Assembly: GCA_903831845.1 (NCBI GenBank) | Contig: CAIKZJ010000355.1 | Coordinates: 1-36,449, forward strand | DNA length: 36,449 bases | Source: an uncultured Ignavibacteriota bacterium | Lineage (GTDB): Bacteria; Bacteroidota; Ignavibacteria; Tepidaquicellales; Tepidaquicellaceae | Direction of reading: 5' to 3' | Part shown: positions 15,452 to 23,572 of the stretch, one piece after another | How positions within the stretch are numbered: the stretch's first letter is position 1 | Layout of the letters: every line of letters starts with the position of its first letter | Program-made: the position numbers and the translations under genes | The notes under the pieces: generated by a model | Database searches by the model: none | The model's input: the letters and a program-made list of their open reading frames with translations, nothing else | Told to the model about the DNA's origin: nothing

Positions 15452-17858
15452 TTGTAATGTTTGCCCTTAATGTAACTCCGAGTTTTTTATTTAAATTCCT
15501 GACTATTTTATCGACCATCGCGCTGACTTCATCGTCTGTCAGCGTTTTCTCTTCCGAACTGAATTCAAGCGAAAATGTCATGCTGCGCTTTCCGCTTCCC
15601 AGCTTTTTGTCAGTGTATATGTCAAATAAACTTACGTCTTTTAGTCCGCTTCCGCCCGATTCCTTTATCACGTTGTACATGTCGTAATAAAGCGTCTTAC
15701 TGTCCGCTACGACCGCAATATCCCTTTTTGCGGAAGGAAATCTGGAAATTTCCCTGTACAAATAGTCGTTCTTTGATACGCTGAATACATTCTCGAGCCT
15801 TAACTCGACAACGTACAAATCTTCAACAGCGTCAAAATCCTCGAACGACTTGTTGTTTATTATCCAGATCTCGCCGAGAACCGAATTTCTGAATTTTATC
15901 TCAAAGTAACTGTTCCCGCCATCAGCATTATAGTAAATTAATTCATAATTTTCAATATTTAATTTAGCCAAGAACATTCCCAGCTCGCCTTTGATGTCAA
16001 AAAAGTCAAAATTGCTCTCTTTTAAGTCAAACGAACGGTAATCTTTCCTGCCGTATAACGCAAAACATGCATGAGTGTCCTCCGTGAACGATTTTCCTGT
16101 ATCAGTGAATACCCTGCCTATCTCAAAAAGCCGCAGTGATGCATCTTTTCCGATTTCGTTTATGTTACCGAGCACCGTAGAAGCCATGCCGTACATGAGA
16201 TTTACCCTCATTGCGTTCATTAAAACGGAATTCGGATTCTTTATCTGTACAGGTTTTGATGAGAATTTGTTTATCCTTGCGAAATCCTGCTGTGAATATG
16301 AAATTATTTCATTGAAACCTCGTCCGATGAAATACTCTCTCGTATTGTTAAGAAAATCTATGTAATCGTCCTGATAGTCTATATGGGCGGAAACGTCGAG
16401 CTTGAATTTATATTCGTTCTCGATATTAGCGTATCCGTAAAGCCTTGCTATTTCTTCAATAAGGTCAATTTCCCTCTGTATGTCTTCCCTGCGGAATTCA
16501 GGGATCCTGAAATACAGCTTACCGCCTTCTTCATTTTCAAAATTTAATTCTATGCTTTCAAGAAGGCTAATCACTTTTTCCTTTGTGAGAGAAATTCCGA
16601 TCACCTGTTCGGCACGCGCCACCCTTACCGGCACAGTCAGCTGTCCGAATTTTTCGGGATAAACATCGACTATTCCCTTAAGCACTTCTCCTCCTGCAAG
16701 CTGCTGCATCAGAGACGCCGCCCTGTCCGAAACATACGGAATGTTCGATATGTCGACTCCGCGCTCGAACCTCTGCGATGCATCAGTCTGAAGACCGAGT
16801 TTCTTGGAGTTCTTCCTGATACATACAGGGTCGAAATACGCGACTTCGATCAATACGTTCTTCGTCGCATCGGATATTTCGGAAATTTCGCCTCCCATTA
16901 TACCCGCTATTCCCGACGGCCCTTCACCGTCACAGACCATAAGCGATTTATCGTTTAGAATCCGCTCTTTAGAATCCAGGGATATGAATTTATCGCCGTC
17001 TTTTGCTGTCTTCACGACTATCTTCTTCCCTCTTACCTTGTCGTAATCGAAAGCATGAAGCGGCTGTCCTGTTTCCATCATAACAAAATTAGTGATGTCA
17101 ACTATGTTGTTTATCGGCCTCAACCCCACTGCGGCAAGCGCCTTCTTCATCCATTCCGGTGATTCTTTAATCTGTACGTTCTTCACAACTCTTCCTGTAA
17201 AACGTTTGCAGTATTCCCTGCTTTCTATTTCGATGTTTATGTAATCCTTTGAATGCTCTTCCGATTCCTTTATCGGAGTTTCATGCTGCTTTACTTTAAG
17301 ACCGTATATTCCCGCTATCTCTCTTGCCATTCCCGTCTGTGAGAACAGGTCGCCCCTGTTAGGCGTTACTCCGATTTCCACGAAATAATCGTCGGCTCCG
17401 ATGTAATCTGCAAATTCAGTACCGGGCACGGCGTCTTCTTTAAGAACCATAATTCCCGAATGATCGTCCGACAGCTCAAGTTCGTCTTCCGCGCATATCA
17501 TTCCTTCCGAAAGTTCGCCTCTTAACTTGCTCTTCTTTATCTCAAAACCGCCCTTGGGAATCTTTGCCCCGGCCTTTGCCACGCATACCTTCTGCCCTGC
17601 CGCAACATTCTGGGCTCCGCAGACAATGCTTAAAACCGCATCGCCTGTGTTTACCCTGCATAATGTAAGTTTGTCGGCATTAGGATGTTTCGAAGTCTCA
17701 AGAACCTCGCCGACCACAAAATTCCTGTACTTTTCCCTTTCATTTTCGATGGATTCAATGTCAAGCCCTATTCCGACCATATCCTTAAAAAGGCCTTCAT
17801 AAGATTCAACTTTAAATCCGGGTATTAACGATTTTATCCAGTTTAAACTTATTCTCAT
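15444..17858 (-). CDS. pheT: Phenylalanine-tRNA ligase beta subunit
   Basis: An 804-residue cytoplasmic subunit of the alpha2-beta2 enzyme that charges tRNA-Phe. The domains are a short N-terminal part, the tRNA-binding OB fold (about 40-155: VVGEVLETSKHPNADKLTLC), the B3/B4 editing domain (about 200-400, with GVTPNRGDLFSQTGMAREIAG just before it), B5 (about 405-480: REIDLIEEIARLYGY), the inactive synthetase-like core, and the C-terminal anticodon-binding FDX-ACB domain (about 710-804: ISRFPSAKRDIAVVAD). The length is normal for bacteria. pheS is not adjacent, as is common in Bacteroidetes. It heads the division/RNA block. Confidence 0.97.
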   Translation of the reverse strand: MRISLNWIKSLIPGFKVESYEGLFKDMVGIGLDIESIENEREKYRNFVVGEVLETSKHPNADKLTLCRVNTGDAVLSIVCGAQNVAAGQKVCVAKAGAKIPKGGFEIKKSKLRGELSEGMICAEDELELSDDHSGIMVLKEDAVPGTEFADYIGADDYFVEIGVTPNRGDLFSQTGMAREIAGIYGLKVKQHETPIKESEEHSKDYINIEIESREYCKRFTGRVVKNVQIKESPEWMKKALAAVGLRPINNIVDITNFVMMETGQPLHAFDYDKVRGKKIVVKTAKDGDKFISLDSKERILNDKSLMVCDGEGPSGIAGIMGGEISEISDATKNVLIEVAYFDPVCIRKNSKKLGLQTDASQRFERGVDISNIPYVSDRAASLMQQLAGGEVLKGIVDVYPEKFGQLTVPVRVARAEQVIGISLTKEKVISLLESIELNFENEEGGKLYFRIPEFRREDIQREIDLIEEIARLYGYANIENEYKFKLDVSAHIDYQDDYIDFLNNTREYFIGRGFNEIISYSQQDFARINKFSSKPVQIKNPNSVLMNAMRVNLMYGMASTVLGNINEIGKDASLRLFEIGRVFTDTGKSFTEDTHACFALYGRKDYRSFDLKESNFDFFDIKGELGMFLAKLNIENYELIYYNADGGNSYFEIKFRNSVLGEIWIINNKSFEDFDAVEDLYVVELRLENVFSVSKNDYLYREISRFPSAKRDIAVVADSKTLYYDMYNVIKESGGSGLKDVSLFDIYTDKKLGSGKRSMTFSLEFSSEEKTLTDDEVSAMVDKIVRNLNKKLGVTLRANITNG

Positions 17859-17930
17859 AAAATGTAAAAAATGAATATAAACAATTGTTTAACCACATTA
17901 AATATAAATTTCTTTCATCCGTCCGGGCAT

Positions 17931-17959
17931 AAAAAAAGGCCGCTCTTTTCAGAACGGCC
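17931..17959 (-). terminator. Intrinsic terminator of the 17982-18704 barrel gene
   Basis: The minus strand forms GGCCGTTCT-GAAA-AGAGCGGCC (9-bp stem with one G-U pair, GNRA tetraloop) followed by T7. Confidence 0.92.
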
Positions 17960-17981
17960 CTGTATTAAACTCTATAAATTA

Positions 17982-18704
17982 TTACGGTTTGAACAGATTG
18001 TCGATGTTGTAGCTGAAACCGCCGTATATCTGTATTGCTCCGAGGTTTCTCGCGTTGTTAAGGCCGTATTCCTTATCGTTAAGACCGTATTCCTTCTGTC
18101 CAAGATTAGAGAATGTTGTGTCCTTGCCGAGCATATTGAACATCTGATACTTCGCGCCTACTACGAAAGTTACGTTAGGCATCGCAAGAAATTCGAAACC
18201 GAGTCCGGCATTCATACCGAATCTGGTCGCAGTTTTCATTGAATATTCGTCAACAGCGTCGTAGATGTTTGTCGTTGAATAGCTGCCCGTTATGAAGTTT
18301 GCAGTGAATTCTGCTCCGACGAACGGTACTATCCATCCTTTAAGAGGCACTCTGTATTCAAGTCCGAGACCTGTTTCAACCGCGCTGACTTTGAACTTTG
18401 CGTTCTTTTCCGTCAGGAAAGCATTGTCCACGCTGTTGCTGAAATTGTTGTACAGTACGGACAATGTGACGCCGACTGAATTCTTCTTGTCGAAATAGAA
18501 TTTACCGATACCGCCTACATTGAATCCGGCTTTTGTATAATACTTTGCAGGATTCGTTCCTATATCAGTCGGATATTCTCCCTTTAATTCACCCATTGGC
18601 ATTGAGTATCCGCCGATGACGTTTAATTTCACTTTTTGAGCATAAACATTGCCGAAGCTGAATGCCATTGCCGCTATGACAAGGAGTATAAATACTTTCT
18701 TCAT
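17982..18704 (-). CDS. Outer-membrane beta-barrel protein
   Basis: A 240-residue protein with a signal peptide (MKKVFILLVIAAMAFSFGNVYAQ) and a body of alternating amphipathic strands rich in Gly and aromatics (KLNVIGGYSMPMGELKG, TAVETGLGLEYRVP-like, VTFVVGAKYQMFNML), ending IYGGFSYNIDNLF. This fits the small porin-like barrel family. It is a paralogue of the 19707-20459 gene: the mature N-termini (QKVKLN-IGGYS-P--LKG) and the segment from GFNVGGIGKF to the strands after it match closely. GGAGG precedes the ATG. A strong terminator makes it monocistronic. The function (structural, pore or binding) is unknown. Confidence 0.8.
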   Translation of the reverse strand: MKKVFILLVIAAMAFSFGNVYAQKVKLNVIGGYSMPMGELKGEYPTDIGTNPAKYYTKAGFNVGGIGKFYFDKKNSVGVTLSVLYNNFSNSVDNAFLTEKNAKFKVSAVETGLGLEYRVPLKGWIVPFVGAEFTANFITGSYSTTNIYDAVDEYSMKTATRFGMNAGLGFEFLAMPNVTFVVGAKYQMFNMLGKDTTFSNLGQKEYGLNDKEYGLNNARNLGAIQIYGGFSYNIDNLFKP

Positions 18705-19026
18705 TTCTGGAACCTCCGTTTAGTTAGATTAAATTTTTATAATTAAATTAATATTAAATTAAGATTCAATATAATATCGCCTGTCGTAAATACGCTAAAA
18801 CATAAACAAATAAAACTCCGGCAACAATTTTTACAGGATTAAACTATAACCGCAAATCAAAGTTATTTCCTCATAAACTCAGCCGATTAAGAACTGATAC
18901 AATTTACAATATAGAACTGAAAATAAATATAAACAAATATTTACCTACAATAAATATATTTTTTATCATACTGATGCGGCTTTCGTATAAACCAAAAAGC
19001 TCTGCACATTTATAATTCGCGCCGTA
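18705..19026. other. 322-bp AT-rich non-coding spacer
   Basis: This stretch holds the ribosome binding site (GGAGGTTCC) and presumably the promoter of the 17982-18704 gene near its left end. I see no ORF, RNA fold, convincing terminator for the 19027 gene or repeat in the rest. Confidence 0.6.
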
Positions 19027-19587
19027 TCAGAAAAATACGCCGGCTCCGAGCACGACACTGAATATATTGAACCCGTCTCTTTCAGTATCGCCGCTCTTGT
19101 TAAGTGTCTGCTGCGTGTAATTTATTCCGAATTTCAAAAGACCGTTCGTAACGAAATTGGCTTTCACTCCGCCGCCAAGCGACCACGCTATTCCGCTGCG
19201 GGATTCTCCGTTCGAATATCCGTTATATCCGAGCTGGGCCTGGAGATAAGGATAGAAATATGAATCAGTATTAATATTGTATGTCGGTACTGCATAAAGC
19301 GTATATATCGTCGTACTGCTGCCGCCGCTCGGTTTTATGCTCTGAAAATCTATCATGCCGCCGATTTCAAAACCGTCTGTAACGAAGTAACTCACCGAAG
19401 GCGAGAAATTGAAAATTGACCAGGAATCGTCTGTGTTGCCGTTGGTAACGGGCGTCGTGCTTACAAAACCTATCGTGCCGCCGATTTCCCACTGCCCCTT
19501 TTTTGCGAATTTATTGACTGGCTGTGAGTAAGCTGTAACAGTGATAAGAAAGAAAAATGCCGCCAGAAGAAAAACTGTTTTTCTCAT
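19027..19587 (-). CDS. Outer-membrane beta-barrel protein, porin-like
   Basis: A 186-residue protein with a signal peptide (MRKTVFLLAAFFFLITVTAYSQ). Strand-turn-strand repeats typical of eight-stranded OmpA-like barrels follow: QWEIGGTIGFVSTTP, PSVSYFVTDGFEIGGMIDFQ, YLQAQLGYNGYSNG, GIAWSLGGGVKANF, LKFGINYTQQ, ending in Phe-Phe as barrels often do. It is not clearly related in sequence to the two barrel genes flanking it. No enzyme motif is seen. The role is unknown; it could be a small porin or an assembly-related protein. Confidence 0.75.
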   Translation of the reverse strand: MRKTVFLLAAFFFLITVTAYSQPVNKFAKKGQWEIGGTIGFVSTTPVTNGNTDDSWSIFNFSPSVSYFVTDGFEIGGMIDFQSIKPSGGSSTTIYTLYAVPTYNINTDSYFYPYLQAQLGYNGYSNGESRSGIAWSLGGGVKANFVTNGLLKFGINYTQQTLNKSGDTERDGFNIFSVVLGAGVFF

Positions 19588-19654
19588 TATGATGAATTTT
19601 GATTTGGGGAATAATTAACAAATTACATCACAGAAAAACAATAATCAATAAATG

Positions 19655-19687
19655 AAAAAAGGCTGTCCTTTTCAGGGCAGCCTTTTT
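19655..19687 (-). terminator. Intrinsic terminator of the 19707-20459 barrel gene
   Basis: The minus strand forms GGCTGCCCT-GAAA-AGGACAGCC (one mismatch, GNRA tetraloop), flanked by A5 and T6. Confidence 0.92.
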
Positions 19688-19706
19688 AAAAAAAGTTCTT
19701 AGGATG

Positions 19707-20459
19707 TTATTTGAACATTTTGTCCAGGTTGAAATTTACTCCGCCGTATATCTGCATGCCCATCATGTTTCTTGCCTGATGAGTTTTGTTCAGGGCATCT
19801 GTCCATTCTTTATCGTTCAGGTTGTATTCGGTACCGGTGACATCCTGTACGTAATCCTTGCCTATCAGGTTAAAATACTGATACTTTACTCCGACCACAA
19901 ATGAAACCTGAGGCGAAGCCACAAACTCCGTGCCCGCGCCGATATTAAAACCGAACCTGGATGTCGATTTTAAAGTGTATTCAGTTTCAACTTTTGTGTT
20001 AGTCGGTGTTACCTTGGTATTTCCGGAAAGAAAGTTTGCTGTCAGGTCAAGACCAAAGAACGGGATTACCGATCCTTTTACGGGAACTTTGTATTCACCG
20101 CCTATGCCGACCTGGAACATGTTCATCTTGAATTTAATGTTATCATAATTCACTCCGCCGTTGATAACTGCGTTATCCACGCTGTTGCTGAATGAATTGT
20201 ATAATAGCGTCAGCGTCAGTCCGAAAGAATTATTCTTGTCAAGGAATAATTTTCCTATACCGCCGACATTGAATCCGTTTTTCATGAAATAGGGCTCCGG
20301 ATTCTTATCTGAATTTGCATCATCCGGGAATGTTCCCTTCAGATCAGGCAATGGCAGAGAATAACCGCCGATAATGTTTAATTTTACTTTTTGCGCATGA
20401 GCGTCGCCGAGAGAAATAATGAGGAATAAAACGGTAAGAAGTATTGTTAGCTTTTTCAT
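19707..20459 (-). CDS. Outer-membrane beta-barrel protein, paralogue of 17982-18704
   Basis: A 250-residue protein with a signal peptide (MKKLTILLTVLFLIISLGDAHAQ). The mature start QKVKLNIIGGYSLPLPDLKG nearly matches that of its paralogue, and NGFNVGGIGKLFLDKNNSFG, VSFVVGVKYQYFNLIGKD and the end QIYGGVNFNLDKMF also correspond. It differs by small loop insertions. The ribosome binding site AAAGGGAGG sits 9 bases before ATG. It has its own terminator. The two paralogues are separated by one unrelated barrel gene, so they are a dispersed rather than strictly tandem duplication. The function is unknown. Confidence 0.8.
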   Translation of the reverse strand: MKKLTILLTVLFLIISLGDAHAQKVKLNIIGGYSLPLPDLKGTFPDDANSDKNPEPYFMKNGFNVGGIGKLFLDKNNSFGLTLTLLYNSFSNSVDNAVINGGVNYDNIKFKMNMFQVGIGGEYKVPVKGSVIPFFGLDLTANFLSGNTKVTPTNTKVETEYTLKSTSRFGFNIGAGTEFVASPQVSFVVGVKYQYFNLIGKDYVQDVTGTEYNLNDKEWTDALNKTHQARNMMGMQIYGGVNFNLDKMFK

Positions 20460-20657
20460 TACTTTAACCTCCCTTTAAATTAACGAAAACTTAAACATAA
20501 TTATAAAATAAATTTTGAAAAATCAATACAAAAATATCAGATTGACCGGGAGCAATGCTATGTTTTTATCGGTGTTTAAGTCAATGATTTAAAGTAATTT
20601 ATGAAGTCTGTATGCAGTTCCCTTTATATTAAAAAAAATATTATCGTCGTCGGGAAT

Positions 20658-20690
20658 AAAAAAAACCTGCGTTTTTCAACGCAGGTTTAA
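20658..20690 (-). terminator. Intrinsic terminator of the lysine-rich protein gene
   Basis: The minus strand forms AACCTGCGTT-GAAA-AACGCAGGTT (perfect 10-bp stem, GNRA tetraloop) followed by T6 or more. Confidence 0.93.
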
Positions 20691-20710
20691 TATAATATTA
20701 CGGTTAAGTT

Positions 20711-21310
20711 CTAGTTGGATTCCTGCTTTGTTTCCTCTTTCTTGGGCTCTTTCTTGAAGTTGCCTTCCTGTTTGTCTTCTCTCTTATATTCTCTTCCCTT
20801 CTTTTCCGGTTCCTTTGTTTCAGGTTCGTATTTCTTGGGAGGAGTATAAGTGTTTCCGTTGTTGTTAGTGTTCGGAGTATAGTTCCTCGGAGTGGTATTT
20901 ACAACTCTGTGCCTTCTTGAAGTCCTTCTGTTTTTCTTGCCTTTTCTGTTACCCTTTTTGTTTCCCTTCTTGCCGGACTTCTTCGTGTTTTTCTTACCGG
21001 TCTTCTTTGTGTTCTTGCCGGTCTTCTTTGTGTTTTTCTTACCGGTCTTCTTTGTGTTTTTCTTGCCGGTCTTCTTCGTTGTTTTAGTCTTGCCGGTTTT
21101 TTTCTTGCCGGTATTTTTCTTTGAAGTTTTCTTCTTACCGGAAGATTTTTTCTTCTTGGTGTTCTTTGTCTTCTTGGTTTTCTTCTTCTGCTGCTTAGAA
21201 GTCTGTTCAGTCGGCGAGTTTGAACTTTCGTTCACAAACGTATAACCAAACACACCACTAAATGTGAAAGCAAACAAAACAGTTAACACCAATGCTCGTA
21301 ATTTGCTCAT
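20711..21310 (-). CDS. Exported lysine-rich repeat protein
   Basis: A 199-residue protein. A signal peptide (MSKLRALVLTVLFAFTFSGVFGY, about 1-23) is followed by a short Ser/Thr/Gln segment, then from about 40 to 135 an extremely basic low-complexity region built on KKTGKKNT-like octads, changing to GNRKGKKNRRTSRRHR. After that comes a Pro/Asn/Thr linker (NTTPRNYTPNTNNNGNTYTP) and a mixed-charge tail rich in Lys and Glu. The basic part resembles histone-H1/HU-tail-like DNA-binding repeats, but the signal peptide points outside the cytoplasm, where it could bind anionic polysaccharide, lipid A, teichoic-like polymers or extracellular DNA. There is no enzyme motif. AAAGG precedes ATG. It is monocistronic with a strong terminator. 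Confidence 0.8.
   Translation of the reverse strand: MSKLRALVLTVLFAFTFSGVFGYTFVNESSNSPTEQTSKQQKKKTKKTKNTKKKKSSGKKKTSKKNTGKKKTGKTKTTKKTGKKNTKKTGKKNTKKTGKNTKKTGKKNTKKSGKKGNKKGNRKGKKNRRTSRRHRVVNTTPRNYTPNTNNNGNTYTPPKKYEPETKEPEKKGREYKREDKQEGNFKKEPKKEETKQESN
20971..21090 (-). repeat. 24-bp tandem repeat inside the lysine-rich gene
   Basis: Successive units at 20971-20994, 20995-21015, 21016-21039, 21040-21063 and 21064-21090 encode KKTGKKNT-like octads. They are nearly identical in DNA (pattern T-A/G-CCGG-CTTCTTTGTGTTTTTCT). The second unit is 21 bp and the fifth 27 bp, i.e. in-frame length variants, as expected from slippage. Confidence 0.85.
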
Positions 21311-21477
21311 TTTGCGACCTTTCTTAAATTTTTTATAACTGCCAATATTATCATATATGCCTTAAAAAAACAATTCAATTTATCATGCACGCGTGTGAAA
21401 GTGACCAAAAGGCGTAAGGAAATCTATTTTCCTTGAATGCCTGCACGGATTTTGCGATTTTTGATTATTGTTTGCAT

Positions 21478-21483
21478 TATAAT
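21478..21483 (+). promoter_or_regulatory. Possible -10 box for the plus-strand dehydrogenase operon
   Basis: A perfect TATAAT lies 10 bases before the ATG at 21494. The best -35 candidate (TTGCGA, 21452-21457) is at a poor 20-base spacing. There is no Shine-Dalgarno site before the ATG, so the message may be leaderless. Upstream there is also a short hairpin (AAGGAAA/TTTCCTT, 21416-21434) and a CACGCGTG palindrome (21388-21395) of unknown role. Confidence 0.35.
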
Positions 21484-21493
21484 TACCTCATAA

Positions 21494-23572
21494 ATGAATA
21501 GAATCGACAGGCATCCGGTATTAAAAACCACCCAGGACAGGACAAAAGTATTTTTCAGTTTCAACGGAGAGAATCTTCAGGGTTTCGAAAACGAACCCGT
21601 TTCGTCCGCTCTCATCGCCAACGGAGTAAAAGAATTTTCGGTTCATCAGGTCGGAGACGCGCCCCAGGGTATTTTCTGCGCCAACGGCCAGTGTTCGCAC
21701 TGCACGCTCATAATCGACGGAAAGCCGCTTAAATCATGCATTACGCCGCTTAAAGAAGGCATGAATATCAGAACTATGATTCACCTTCCGGAACTTCCGC
21801 CGGATGACAGGGACCTTGATAAATTCGGGCCTCTCAACCTTAAATGCGACGTGCTTGTCGTCGGAGGAGGACCGTCAGGACTCACATCAGCCATTGAACT
21901 TGCAAGGCTCGGGTATGAAATAATTCTGGTAGACGATAAGGATAAACTCGGAGGGAAACTGCTGCTCCAGACTCACAAGTTTTTCGGCTCTATAGAAGAC
22001 TGCTATGCGGGAAAAAGAGGAATAGAGATAGCCGCACTTCTCGAAAAAGAAATAAGGTCTTTCGAAAATATAAAAGTTTATACCAACACTTCCGTAGCAG
22101 CCTTATACAAGGACAAAAAAGCCGGCCTTTTCATAGATTATAAAAATTACGCTGTAGTCGATTTCGAAGGTCTCGTAATTTCTGCGGGCGCAAGAGAAAA
22201 GAATCTCGTTTTCCCCGGCAACGATATCCCGGGAGTATACGGAGCAGGCGCGTTCCAGACAATCGTCAACCGCGACCTTGTAAAATCATCGGACAGGATA
22301 TTTATCGTCGGCAGCGGCAACGTCGGGCTTATCGCCGCGTACCATGCACTGCAGGCGGGCATTACGGTCGTCGGCATCGCCGATATCCTTGACAATGTCA
22401 CCGGCTACAAAGTTCACGCCGATAAAATAAAAAGAATGGGAGTGCCTCTTTACTTAAGGCATACGGTTCTTACAGCCGAAGGCGAAGGGAAAGTAGAAAG
22501 GGTAACCATAGCCGAAGTCGACGAGTCATTTAATCCGCTGCTTGAAACCGCGAAGACTTTTGAAGTCGATACTCTGCTAATCGCCGTCGGCCTTAGCTCA
22601 ATAGACGAGTTCTACAACACAGCGGTTCAGTTCGGCTATAAGGCAGTCAAGACGGGCGATGCAGACGAGATCGCCGAAGCGTCGTCCGCGATGTTCGGCG
22701 GAAGAATCGCCGGGATTCAGCTTGCTAAAATTCTCGGACGTGATGTGGACATCGACGAATCCTGGTACGCGAAAGCCGAAATACTGAAATCAAGACCTGG
22801 AAAGACAAAGAACGAACCCGTTATTGAAATCACAGATAAGTACACGCCGATAATGCACTGTTATCAGGAAATCCCCTGCAATCCATGCATATCGGTATGC
22901 CCTTCCGGCTCTATAAAACTTGAAGAAGCGCTCGGCAATATAATGGACCTTCCGTATTACACGGGCGAGGAATGCACAAAGTGCGGAATGTGCATTGCAG
23001 TTTGCCCCGGACTTGCTATATCCGTCGCCAAAAAACTGTACGGCGAATGGGCCGAAGTGGTTCTGCCGCACGAGTTCCTCCCTTCATTCCACGAAAGTGA
23101 GTTCGTACCGCTTACGGATACCGAAGGAAACGTCCTCGAAAAAGGCGAAGTGGTGAAAATACAGTTCAACAAAAAATACAGGACATACCTTATAACTTTC
23201 AAAGTGCTTCTTGAAAACGCCGCAAAGATAGCAGGGATAAGGATTCAGGACGAAGACAAAATCAAGCCGCTTCCAAAACCTGTTTTCAACTACGTCCCCG
23301 ACAACAGCATACTCTGCAGGTGCGAAAGAGTGTCGGTCGGAGAAATAATAAATTTCATCAGGGAAAACGATATTAAAGACGCGAACCAGCTGAAACAGAT
23401 TCGCGTAGGAATGGGAGCCTGCGGTTCAAGAACCTGCTCAATACTCCTGCCCAGAATTTTCTCTGCTGCAGGCGTCAGCTGGTACGAAGTAGCCGCGGCG
23501 ACTAAAAGGCCGCTAAGCATCGAGATACCTATGGGAGCAATCATTAACGAAGAAAGCGGGGAAACATTATGA
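21494..23572 (+). CDS. Fused multi-cofactor amine/amino-acid dehydrogenase subunit (HcnA-HcnB-ferredoxin-BFD)
   Basis: A 692-residue cytoplasmic electron-transfer subunit. Residues 15-95 form an HcnA-like [2Fe-2S] domain (C62, C67, C70, C82). Residues 115-420 form an HcnB-like pyridine-nucleotide-disulfide-type flavoprotein: FAD loop GGGPSG (124-129) and second dinucleotide loop GSGNVG (273-278). Residues 450-510 form a two-cluster ferredoxin (C456, C462, C465, C469 and C494, C497, C500, C504). Residues 600-655 form a BFD-like [2Fe-2S] domain (C607, C609, C642, C647). These parts are separate genes in several hydrogen-cyanide synthases and opine, hydroxyproline and archaeal proline dehydrogenases. 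The ATGA overlap with the next gene indicates one enzyme. The substrate is not determinable. No Shine-Dalgarno site precedes the ATG. Confidence 0.88.
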   Translation: MNRIDRHPVLKTTQDRTKVFFSFNGENLQGFENEPVSSALIANGVKEFSVHQVGDAPQGIFCANGQCSHCTLIIDGKPLKSCITPLKEGMNIRTMIHLPELPPDDRDLDKFGPLNLKCDVLVVGGGPSGLTSAIELARLGYEIILVDDKDKLGGKLLLQTHKFFGSIEDCYAGKRGIEIAALLEKEIRSFENIKVYTNTSVAALYKDKKAGLFIDYKNYAVVDFEGLVISAGAREKNLVFPGNDIPGVYGAGAFQTIVNRDLVKSSDRIFIVGSGNVGLIAAYHALQAGITVVGIADILDNVTGYKVHADKIKRMGVPLYLRHTVLTAEGEGKVERVTIAEVDESFNPLLETAKTFEVDTLLIAVGLSSIDEFYNTAVQFGYKAVKTGDADEIAEASSAMFGGRIAGIQLAKILGRDVDIDESWYAKAEILKSRPGKTKNEPVIEITDKYTPIMHCYQEIPCNPCISVCPSGSIKLEEALGNIMDLPYYTGEECTKCGMCIAVCPGLAISVAKKLYGEWAEVVLPHEFLPSFHESEFVPLTDTEGNVLEKGEVVKIQFNKKYRTYLITFKVLLENAAKIAGIRIQDEDKIKPLPKPVFNYVPDNSILCRCERVSVGEIINFIRENDIKDANQLKQIRVGMGACGSRTCSILLPRIFSAAGVSWYEVAAATKRPLSIEIPMGAIINEESGETL

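Noticed and set aside
20971-21090. Short regular repeats that could suggest a CRISPR-like array
   Set aside because: The units are contiguous, have no spacers, and encode the KKTGKKNT octads in frame.
20892-21245. 117-residue plus-strand ORF rich in Phe/Leu/Val
   Set aside because: It is the antisense shadow of the lysine-rich repeat; long open frames on the opposite strand follow from its codon bias.
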